DNA of 64,000 bases from Desmodesmus armatus. Its lineage: Eukaryota > Chlorophyta > Chlorophyceae > Sphaeropleales > Scenedesmaceae. Numbering within the stretch: position 1 is the stretch's first letter; every line of letters starts with the position of its first letter. The stretch is from positions 1 through 64,000 of the forward strand of contig VIIQ02000327.1 in assembly GCA_007449985.2 (NCBI GenBank). Direction: 5' to 3'. The notes below the pieces were generated by a model. The model saw nothing but the letters and a program-made list of their open reading frames with translations. It was not told the DNA's origin and searched no databases. Of the stretch, positions 39,251 through 49,200 are shown in pieces. The translations under genes and the position numbers were made by a program.

Positions 39251-41937
39251 TCTGTTCGTAGACAACATCCATCCTTCAGTGTGAGCATCTGTCTCCACTC
39301 AAATTATGTACGCGTGTCACAATCAGGAGTCCTGAATGGTGCAGTTGGTACAAAGCACATAGCATTGTGTGGGGCGTGTGGTGTTGGTCTGCGCACACCA
39401 CAATGCAGGGTGCTCATGCAGCAGCCAAGCAGCCAAGCAGTTGTAGCCAATGACCAATTGGTTCTGCAAGACTGTGGTGGCAATCTGTACAACAATGTTC
39501 ATGACCTCATGTATGTTGGTCAAACTGCATCTGCATCAACAATAAGAGGTCTTGGTAACCATCAAGCACAGTTGTCTGTTGTGGATGATGGTATGTGCAT
39601 CAGGCCCTACATGCAGATCCTTTGTTGTGATCACGAGTGAAATTGGGCTGCAGAGTAGCCGTTTGATTTTTGAGGGTGGTCAGGCTTTGCTGTGTTGGGG
39701 CCTCGATTGGTACAGTGAGTGGTACGTGTTGAAGCCGCACACTTGAGCACAACGTATATGCACCACGTTGTGTTGGTCAGATGTAGCAGCTCTTGGGATC
39801 ACGCCAACACTTTGCGTTGTGTTGCATGAACATGCTGGCCAGCTGCCAAGAGCACAATGTGGTTGATGGACATGTTTCTTGTATCAACAGCATCAGTTGG
39901 TCATGGCCAACATGAATTCAGTGCGATCCTCCATGAAACAGCTCAAACCCTGCTCCGATTTGTTTGCTGTTTGGGTGGCATGTGTCATAACTGGGTCACC
40001 CCCTCCTCCCCCAGTCGACAGTCTGACGTCATGATGTAATGCTGGTGTTGCTGTACCTGGACGTTGCCATCAGTGATGACGGGTGTATTGGTGTGGCATC
40101 AAGGATGAACCCATAGCAGGCAGAAAGCAATGTGGCTCACAACTTGCCACAATTCATGCTTGAGACCTCCATTGCTGCTAGGGTTGGCCGATTTGAAAGC
40201 CAGTATTGCAAGCTACATGCCCATGTGGTCAAACTTGGTCAAACCGTAACCACGGTTTTGCTAAAGGGGTTAAAACACTACGGCGTTTTGCTCAAAGAGG
40301 CCTTGAAAACACGACTTGGACTTGGGTTGGGTTAAGGGGGGGGGTTACCCTAAACCCCAGCCCCAATCCATGAGTACGTCCAACTCCAACACCAACTGGT
40401 CTATTGCTTAGTGTCACAACAACCAATAGAGGCCGACGGTTGGCCTCACAGCACTCCACAGGATGCGCCTCAGCACCTTCGTTTGCCTCCCCCCCCCCCA
40501 AAGTACGATGCAGGTAGCAGTGACGGGCTGAGATTTACTGGCAAGGCCCCTCACCGTGATGCGGCAGCTGCGTTGCAGCAGCAAGAACCTCGCAGGGCTG
40601 TCAGCAGCAGTAGGGTTTGATCCAGAAGGTATGTCTGTATGGTCAGGCTTTCTGGGGCAAAAGGGCTGAGTGGGCAGGCGGGCTGCAGGCAGTGATGAGG
40701 CGTTGCTTTCATCATGCGGCCTCAGCTGTAGCAACACCAGCAAAAGCAACAGCAGCAGCAGCCGCTGCGGCAGCAGCAGAAGCAGAAGAAACTGCAACAG
40801 CAACTGCAACAGCAGCTGCCAGCAGCGGCGGCGGCAGCAGCAGCAGCAGCAGCACAGCAGCAGCAGCAGCAGCAGCAGCAGGGATGTCGTACAGCTATCA
40901 AGAGAAGTTAGAGATTGCGGCAGCATTTCAGCACTACCTCCGTGGGAGGTGCTGGCAGCAACCCCCCCACCTTGAGTCGCATCAAGCTCCCCTCCCACCC
41001 TCCCGTCTCTCCCCCACCTTTGCCCCCTTGAAATCCCCCCCCCTGTGCTGCAAAGCCACCTCTCCTGCTTGAAGTGCTGCACAGCGGGGGCCGCCCTCCC
41101 GAAATGTTGCAAAGCCCTCTCCCGTTGAGGTGTTGCAAAGCCCCCGTAGCTCCCCCAACAGGCTGCAGACCCCCGACCCCCCCCCCCCCCCACCCACCCC
41201 CACCACCCCATTACATGTTGCGACACCCCCCCCCCCCCCCCCGTTTGAGGTGACCCCCCCCCCCCTCCCCACCCCACCCCCCACTCCGCAGGGGTGGCAC
41301 TGGTGATGGTGTCCCCGCTGTACTTTCCGAGCCCCCCCCCCCCCCCCCCCCCGGTGTTTGTGTAATACAAAGCACCCCGCCCCTCCCTTGGGCATGCTAG
41401 ACATGCACACCCCTCTGAGCCAGTAGTTCACTATAGGCCTACGTGATCACCTACTTACTCACTCCCCTGCCCCCACGTCTAGCGCTAAGCCCACAGCTCA
41501 CACGTCGTGGTGTCCCCCCCCCCCCCCCCCCCCCCCCGCCATCACCACCACCATGCCCTCACCCACAAGAAGCTGCAAAAAGCCCCGTCAACCCCCTCAT
41601 CTCACCCTCCATCCAACATCCCCAGCCTGAGATCCAGCAATGTTAAACTGCATCCTGGTTACACCATGTGCGATCCTGTCACCAGACCAACCACTGGTGT
41701 GGGACTGAGGGTTTGGGGCACTTCTCGCACTGTCCTTTTACATGACTGTATGTGGCCCCACAGCATGGAGATATCTCACTGCTGTATATTCATATTTGGA
41801 GATCGTAAAAGCTGACTTTTGCAAACAAGCATGTGGTCAAGCATGACCCTCCACCACCCTGCCACCCTGTTTGGTCACAAAACCCTGCACCGGGTTTAAT
41901 TCACTAGTATGGGGCGAACCGCGGGAAAGGGGGGTAT

Positions 41938-42017
41938 GGGGCGGCGAAGCCGCCCCGCAAATCGGGTGAATTGAAGTGAATTGAAGTCAATTCACGCGCG
42001 TCAGCGCGTGAATTGAC
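41938..42017. repeat. Two adjacent perfect hairpins
   Basis: Hairpin 1 pairs GGGGCGGC (41938-41945) with GCCGCCCC (41949-41956) around GAA. Hairpin 2 pairs GTCAATTCACGCGC (41986-41999) with GCGCGTGAATTGAC (42004-42017) around a 4-base loop. A GTGAATTGAA direct repeat (about 41966 and 41976) lies between them. Confidence 0.9.
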
Positions 42018-42417
42018 AAGCGTGCGTGTGTCACGTGGTTTAGGCGCGCTAATGTGGTAGAGAGCCCTGGCTGCCATGAAGTGGCTTCTGCAACCCATTT
42101 GTTGACTGCATGTGATGTATAATATGTTCGGGACTAATCCAAAGTCCTCTGTCAAGTTGCTTGGCTGCTGTGCGTTTATTCATGCTTGTTGAGCTTTGAC
42201 AAACTGCTGCCTGCACAGTCCAAAATCCATCCTGCAACCACTCCTTTGCTTGCACCACACAAGTGCTGGCACCAGAGGCATGTCAACATGGCTGATCATC
42301 GTAAACAAGTATGCCAGGCCACATGTGGCACATATACAGCCCAATAGTCAGGTTATATCACAGCGAGATAGAGACAAATCATGATAACAATCACTGTGGA
42401 CAAAACATGCTAGTAGC

Positions 42418-42475
42418 AGGTGTCATAGCATGTGTCATAGCATGTGTCGTAGCATGTGTCATAGCATGTGTCACA
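42418..42475. repeat. 12-base minisatellite CATAGCATGTGT, about five units
   Basis: GTGTCATAGCAT repeats in near-perfect register (one unit has CGTAGCAT). Non-coding. Confidence 0.9.
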
Positions 42476-42579
42476 TAGGACCACTTCAACATCACCCAAC
42501 CAAACTTTATGATAAACACAACCAAATCACAAGCACACAATTTGCCTTTCTGGCAGCCTGAGCACTTGCAGAGGTACAC

Positions 42580-43492
42580 TCATGCTTGTGTGCATGCGTT
42601 GCCTGCACACCCCCAGCGAATGCACTTGCTGCATCTACTGTCAGACGCTGATCTCACGGCAGCTGGCCAGCTGCTACCTGCTGCTGCATCCTCACCAGTG
42701 TGCGCCACACACTTCTTGTTGGCCCGAGCACCACCCTTCCCTGACCCCTTGGTTGGCTGCCTACTGCTGCCACTGCTTGCTGCTGCACTGGGCTTCCTAA
42801 ACATACCCTGCTAAGCCATTTGCTGCTGACATTGCCCCTGCGTCCTGCAGCTGCTGCTTCTACAGCAGCAGCACCTTCCTCACTGCAGCCAGCTGCTGCT
42901 CCATCTGTTGCAGCAGCAGCTGCTGCTGCCCCCCCATTGCTGCCAGCAGCAGCAGCAGCTGCCCCTCCACTGCTGTTAGCAGCAGCAGCTGCTGCCATTG
43001 CTGCTCCATCCTGAACTTGCTGCGTGGCTAGTCACTCCCTGTGCTGTGTGCTGGCCTTGGTGAAGATGTTCCTGAGCTGCAAAACCTGCATGTGCAAGCC
43101 TTCCCAGCCCCGTGCAACAGAGGCACATGTGCACCCCAAGCATCTGCCGTGGCCCTGAAGCCAACAATGCTTGCTGGCAGCGTCAGAGGGTTGCTTTTGT
43201 TGGCTGGAACAAACTGGGGCAGCAGCTGCATGAACAGCTGCAGCTGCATGAACAGCTGCAGCTGCATGAACAGCTGCTGCTTCTCCTCCCCTTGCACCTC
43301 ACCCACAACTGCACCAGCTGCAATTTCTGTTGCCCAGCTGGAGGTTTGCTGCTGCATCCCGCTGCTTGAAGGCTGGCTGCACATCTGACATATCTTCCAT
43401 ATCCTCATCTGCTCCCTCTTCACCAGCAGTGTAGCTGCTACTGTCAGCAGCCCTGCAAGGGCGCTCGGGGGCACGGTTTGATGCAAAGCCTG
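42580..43492 (-). CDS. Possible coding exons of unknown minus-strand gene
   Basis: From an acceptor-like TTTTTGCCACAG at about 43492, a minus-strand frame is open to TGA at 43028 and includes three copies of LFMQLQ encoded by an 18-base repeat (43220-43275). A second frame below it (42580-42804) ends with a basic/Cys-rich tail (SRCSKCIRWGCAGNAC) that resembles a zinc knuckle. An Ala/Gly-rich stretch joins them in another frame. They could be later exons of the 43801-45018 gene, a separate gene, or non-coding. Confidence 0.25.
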
Positions 43493-43800
43493 TGGCAAAA
43501 AGCAGTTGCAGGTACACAACGCGGGCAGCTTGTGAGTTTGAGCAGCCAAGTGCGAGATACATCCACCTGTCACATGAAGTACATTGCTGGTATACATACA
43601 CAACACATTCAGGCAGCAAGGTGCCGTTATCTGCACTGTGCAGACAACACCGTGTGCAAAACCCTTTTGCAGGGTCCCTTCTCCCCTCCAGCCACCTACA
43701 ATACTGTGTTCAATCAGATCACGGCCCGTGGGTCCTCTGCTGCCCTCACCTGTTGCAGTGAACTGTGTCATCTTGGTTGTGGTGTGCAGGGTGCGCTCCA

Positions 43801-45018
43801 TCACAAGGTTGGCTGCCTCGTCCTTGAGTTGCCACGTCCATTCTTGAAGCTGTCCACGTACAAATTGACACACGAGGGGTCTGCAGACACAACAAGAAGA
43901 CATCCCTGATGTTTTAGAACCTGACAGTACGGTTGTTGCTAGCATGTACGAAGCCTCACCTGCCAACAGCCATTGTCAAACATGCTGGCCTGTCGGGCCA
44001 TTGCCAATGGCAACCCAGCTGGCCAAGCCCAGCCCAGCCAAGCCTGATAGCCCTGCCCAACACAGCTAGCCAGTTCAGCACTCACCACTTAGCATGCCCT
44101 TGTGCACCAGCTGCATCTGGTCAGGAACACCTCCACCCAAGGCAGTCCGTTGGAGGGCAGGCTTGGAAGTTGAGTTCCAGCCACGTTCCAAGGGCTGAAA
44201 GTGTGCTCTGCAGTCACAGAAGCAAGGGCAAGTAGATAAAACACGGCATGCAGCACCGTCCAGTCTCATGGAACCCACACTCAAAACAAGCAGCAGCGCA
44301 GTGAGCAGTAGAAGTAGCCCAGTGCAAGCAGCCCAGCCTCAATGGAAACAACAGCTGTTGAAGCAGTGTATCAACACACCACACTGATTTAAGCTCACCG
44401 TTGTGGCTGGGGTGTCCCTAGCGTGTCATGCCGTGGCTGAAGACCTCCTGCTGGCCATCCAGCAGCAGGATACAGCGGGTGCTCTGCCTCCACCCATTGC
44501 CCTGCAGTACGCCACACCCCCGGCACTTGGTGAACCTCAGCTGACCAGTCTTGCAGTACCGAGGGTGAGTCACCTGCAGGGAACAAGAAATGACGGGTCA
44601 GGGGGTATTGCAACACCTGCTGTGTGCCAGTACTGCTGGGCCCTTGTAATCTGTGCCGTTGCTGGAAAGACTCTGCTGCTGAACTCTGATGCTCTGCTGC
44701 ATGCCCTGGAGACCTCAGCACTCACGCAGGGGGTTGAAGAAGGCAAAGTCCTGGCCATATGTGTAGCGCTCCTGCAGCGTGGCCTGCTGGGTGGTGCTGG
44801 GTGGTGTCGACAGCACCCGCCCCAGGCTGCAGTCATTCTGACGTGCCCTGAGCCACAGGCTAGGCAGCTCTGTGCCAGGCTTTGAGATATCCACTCGTGT
44901 AGTCGATAGGGGTATTGTCAGCTGCCAGACGTTGTCGCATGAGCTGCTCTGCTTGCTCAGCAGCAGTAGAGTGTCTGGCTGGATCACTGCCCACTGACTT
45001 CGCTTTGCAGCGCGACAT
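43801..45018 (-). CDS. Unrecognised four-exon protein divergent from the tyrosine recombinase gene
   Basis: The exons are complement(44726..45018), (44399..44573), (44086..44207) and (43801..43880). Junction phases agree across exons 1 end to 4, and each intron is GT-AG with GTGAG or GTGAGT donors. The start ATG at 45018 gives MSRCKAKSVGSDPARHSTAA..., with a Gln/Arg-rich helix (EQAEQLMRQRLAADN). A one-base frame break near 44880 (TAG after KAWHRAA) separates it from the frame ending RYTYGQDFAFFNPLR. Exon 3 reads AHFQPLERGWNSTSKPALQR, and exon 4 ends DSFKNGRGNSRTRQPTL before TGA at 43801. The length would be near 220 residues. The family is not recognised. It shares a 595-base divergent promoter with the recombinase gene, so co-regulation or membership of the same element is possible but unproven. 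Confidence 0.45.
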
Positions 45019-45613
45019 GGGTACGGAACGTTGACTCTAGATCGATCGAGCTAGTATTGCTAGCGCACGTGGGCCAGCATGGCGCTTCGGGTCTGCTCGA
45101 GTGAATTGGATCGTGATCAGGCTGGTGCTGAGACAGCAGTAGCACTCTCAGGCTGGCTCCGCAAGGGCTCCAACTCGACTCTGCATATGCTCAAAGGTAC
45201 CGTATCGACCGCGGACTGGCTGCTCGTGGACTTGGAGTGAATTGGACACCTTCTCTACTGTTCTCTACTGTGGGCGGACAGGGAGTGCTGGTGGGCGGAC
45301 CCTGGACGGACAGTGCAGCCTGTCCGTCCACCTTAGGGAGGGGTTCTGGAGGGGTTCGCTGCGCCTGCAGCGCCTGGAAACGCGCGTGAGAGGTCTCTTA
45401 TACGTATAGGAACAGAGTGCGCCCGTTATTTGCAGCAGCGCCGCTGTACTGGGGAGGTGACAGCGGCTGACTCGGGTTTGGGCCCAGCTGTTCCCCCGTG
45501 GCTATTCAGTATGACAACGTCTATCTTAAGCATCCATGCAAACTTTTTGCTGGCTTTGGGCGCGTTACAGTGCATGCCTGGCTTACATGGATTCCTAATT
45601 CAAACGATCGAAC
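45019..45613. promoter_or_regulatory. Divergent promoter region
   Basis: It separates the ATG at 45018 (minus) from the ATG at 45614 (plus). It is mostly unique sequence with direct repeats TTCTCTACTG (45251, 45261) and a cluster of TGGRCGGAC 11-mers (see next feature). A palindrome TATACGTATA lies near 45400. No canonical TATA box was identified. Confidence 0.5.
45271..45330. promoter_or_regulatory. Cluster of four 11-mer half-sites including an 11-6-11 inverted repeat
   Basis: TGGGCGGACAG (45271-45281), TGGGCGGACCC (45292-45302) and TGGACGGACAG (45303-45313) are in direct orientation. The last is followed after a 6-base spacer by its perfect reverse complement CTGTCCGTCCA (45320-45330). 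Spacings of 21 and 11 bases put the direct copies on one face of the helix. The 11-6-11 layout is that of tyrosine-recombinase core sites such as dif, but a transcription-factor operator or RNA hairpin is equally possible. The 11-mer also occurs in the exon array at 29985-29995 and 30202-30212, where it codes WTDR. Confidence 0.5.
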
Positions 45614-46251
45614 ATGCCAGCAGCTGGCAAGCGCCAACGCCGACCTCCAATCAGATTTCAAACCTCTGAAGACACCACAGCACCTCCTCAAGCAGATCGG
45701 GACCAGCAACAACGCAGCAAGCCCGGCAGGAGGTCTGTTCCTGCCTGGGGTCAACAACCAGCAGCTGCAGCTGCAGAGGACAGTTCCGAGGAGTATTCTG
45801 CAGACGAGGAGGCATCAGACAGTGATGAGGATGTCAGTGAGCAAGGCAGCGAGGACGACAGCGAGCATGAGGGTGATGACTGCTCCAGTGATGATTGGGA
45901 CGCTGCTGCTGCTGTTGGCGGTGGCCTGTGCAGGTGAGCTGTGGATTGCAGCAGAAAGCAGACACTGCTGATTGTATGCCAATCACTGATGATCAGTAAT
46001 TGAGCCTCGTATGTGGTGTTGCAGACCCCTGGAGTCCCATCAGCTTGGCCAACTGGCAGACGAGGCAAGGGGCGTACTCGGAGCCCGAACACTCAAGGAT
46101 TATGACACCATTATCAACGTGCTGGAGGTAATTGAGGCTTGCTACACTGACTGACGTTACAGACATGCAAGACCCCAGGCACATCCAACATGACAGCAAC
46201 TGCCAGGGACTTGTGCATGTGCCAACTGTGTGCTGCTGCTGACTGCTACTG

Positions 46252-46298
<47 letters not shown>

Positions 46299-49200
46299 GT
46301 GCTCGTTGCTGCTACAGCGTTGGTATGCCGCAGACGGCTACCAGGCTAGGCACAAGAAGCAGGTCAAGGCAGCAGCACTGGATCTTGGCCGCATGTCTGA
46401 CATGCAGGTGGCCAACCTGTGCTCCCGCTTCTTCACGTGGTATGTGGTGGAGGGCAGGCCGAGGGACCCCCTCAAGGGCGGCAAGGAGGTGAGGAGTGAG
46501 AGCTGAGCTTCTGGTTGTCCAATGCCGCTGCCACTGCAGTTGCGACAGCTGTCAGCTGTCATGTTATGCAAACTACACACACTGTAGTTTGTGGGTCCCA
46601 GCACAACAGCTGCCTCCACACGGCTTGGTGACAGCATTGCAGTGCATCTTATGTTTCACACACTAACCTGCCTGTGGTGAGCAGTACAGGACAGTTTTCA
46701 TTGGTGGTTGACAAAGCGGTGGTTGCCCAACTGCACACTTGCAGGTTCCAAAGGGCCAGTTGGGTCGGTCTGCTGCTATGAAGGTGCACTCAGCGCTTCA
46801 GTTGCACCTGACCACCATGCGCAGAAAGGCAGGTCGGCCGAGCTTCCAGCTTGCTGCGACAGAGCCTTACAGCGCGCTGTACGTCGTGTGGTGCTCAAAG
46901 AAGCGTGACAGGGCCATGGGCGAGGCAGCAGACGAGCAGTGTGAGTACAGGGCAGCTGTGGTGCACACCAGCTTTGGACGTGACCCCTACGTGCAGGGTG
47001 CGCATGCCATGCTGGCCTCCAGTGACCCACAGCAGGCCAAGCTGCTCAGCATGTACACTGGGCAGGTGCAGATGGTGGCACGAGGTGACGACCTGCGGGG
47101 GCGCAAGCTCAAAGACCTGGGCACGCGCAACCTGGCTTGTGTGGGTGAGTGCTGCTGCTGAACTGCAGTGCTGGTATCACGTTGCACAGCTGTTGAAAGC
47201 AGGGCAACGAAGCAACCGCCTTCCTTCCACAGACATTTTGGAGAGTTGTGTTGTTGCTTTGTTAGGTCATGAGTTGTCTTTTCGGTTTGCGCCGACAGCC
47301 AACCTTACAGCCCTATACCATGTACTGGCCACTCCTGAAGCTCGTCGCCTTCCCTTGACCCAGTAACTCTGATCCTGCTGAACCCACACCTTGTGCAGGG
47401 CACTCTACTGCTGTGGCACTGACCATCCTGCAGCCGCCAGCTACCGGCAAGGCCCTCAAGACGCGCCCCGGCTACAAAGGGATGCTCCGTGGCAAGCTCG
47501 CAGCGCTGTGTGGCATTGGTGCCCTGTTCCGGTGGCTGTCCGTGCGCCTCGCTGTGCTGGCTGAGAGCCTGCCCAGGCCCGGCACTGAGCAGTTCAAGCG
47601 CTTCTATCTCTGGCCAGGGCGCAAAGGTGGGTGTTACGCCGCTTGCACACCGTCCTTTGCAGCCCTCGAGGTGTGGTTGGTATCACGAAGTCACTGCATA
47701 CTGATTTTGCCATTGCAGCTACTGTGATGGTATTGTGCCTTGGCCTTGTAAGTGTACATTATTGTTGATGTGTTGGGCCTTGTAAGTGTACATGATTGTT
47801 GATGTGTTGCTGACTGTTGATTACATGTGTGCATGTGTAGGTGGTTTGATGTCCTACACGACCCACGCCAGCCACATGAGGGAGCTGTTTGGCAAGCTGG
47901 GGGTTGACACTACGAAGCTGACGCATGAGCTGCGTATCTTCGCTGCTCAGCTCCTCTACGAGATGGGTGTGCCCCTTGAGGTGAGGCCAGTTTGTCACAT
48001 GCTGTCCCGCCAAAAGCTGTGCAGTAGCGCATGTTTCAACCCCCGCTGTGGCTGTGTTTGCTGTGTTGCAGCACATACCAGTTGTGGCGGTACACTATTT
48101 GAGCTGTGGCGCGCTTTGTTGACCCACACAGGAGGTGTTCACTCCAGCTTACGCCTTTTCCCCGCTGGCATACATTCATGTTCACACTACGATGCTGTTT
48201 GCTGCAAGCAAGGGCATATGCTTGCTCTACACCCAAATGGGTGGTGGCTGATTGTTCTGCACATGTGGTCCACCTCCGTGCAGGTGATTCAACGCATTGG
48301 TCACTGGCTGCTCGACGCCTTTGGCACAGCCTACATTGTGCCCGGCTTCACAGCAGAGGCCCTACTTGCCCTTGCTTTCTGGCCTGGGGCAGCACAGAAG
48401 GACTTCACCGGCTACTGGGCTGAGCGCTTCCATGTTGCAGTGCCAGAGCAGCTCATCCAGCTGGTCATGCCCGGCCTGGCCGCCCTGGAGGAGGAGAATA
48501 AGCAGGCAGCAGCAGCCGGCAAGCCCAACAAGGCAGCCACACACTTTGCCACAGTGGTGCGCATGGGTGGTACTGTGGTGGTGCAGGATGCCCTGGTGTT
48601 GGCAGACGAGTCCAGCAAAAATCCTGTGCACGCCATGCTGCTGAAGCAGCAATCCTTCCAGTGAGTGCCGACAGGGTCCGACAGCATGGGATCAACTGAC
48701 ACATGGCTGCATTTATTTGCTGCCTTCCTGCTTGTGACTCAGCAAGGCTGCGGGCCAGTCACGATGGCTGTGCATCAGTTGCAGCTCAGCTTGCTACATG
48801 GTGCTCACACAGATACTCATGTTTGCGTCGTGGGCGTCCAGCCTGTGCATTTAGAAAAATCTGTGTTGAGAGGCCAAACATGCACAACAGCCACTGTGAC
48901 AGGGCTCCTGAACCTTGGCACAGCTTCGTTGGTTGTGTGCAGCCAACGGCGCTGACAGCATGATCGGTTACATGCAACGACTCTACAACCTGCCGGTCAA
49001 CTTCACTGTGCTGCTGCTGCTGCTGCTGCTGCTGGTATGTTGTGCATTGCTCTTTTTGCAGGGAGCTCAAGTTGGACTTCCAGTCCTTCCAGAAGCTTGG
49101 GGGCTTCCAGTCACAGCAGCCTCGCTCGATGAAGGAATTGATCGCACAGCAAACCCAGCAGCTGCAGGATCACATTGTGCGTACCTTCACAGCAGCATTC

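Larger units (their letters stand above)
38611..42560. other. Long intergenic region; no confident gene
   Basis: Bases 38611-39250 repeat the 3' flank of the second beta-helix gene. Bases 39250-40400 hold only short frames. Bases 40540-41075 contain CAG/GCA-rich sequence with an open plus-strand stretch (MSYSYQEKLEIAAAFQHYLR), but no splice or family support. Bases 41040-41170 are a short tandem repeat of TTGAGGTGTTGCAAAGCCCC. Bases 41170-41360 and 41515-41540 are poly-C. A fragment at 41630-41680 resembles the 5' flank of the beta-helix genes (GAGATCCAGCAATGTTAAACTGC). Confidence 0.5.

Noticed and set aside
40414..41370. 318-codon minus-strand frame rich in Gly
   Set aside because: It crosses several poly-C/poly-G tracts and CAG runs and has no splice or domain support.
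41986..42017. Second recombinase core site because of its inverted arms
   Set aside because: The spacer is four bases and the arm sequence is unrelated to the promoter 11-mers, so it is treated as a plain hairpin.
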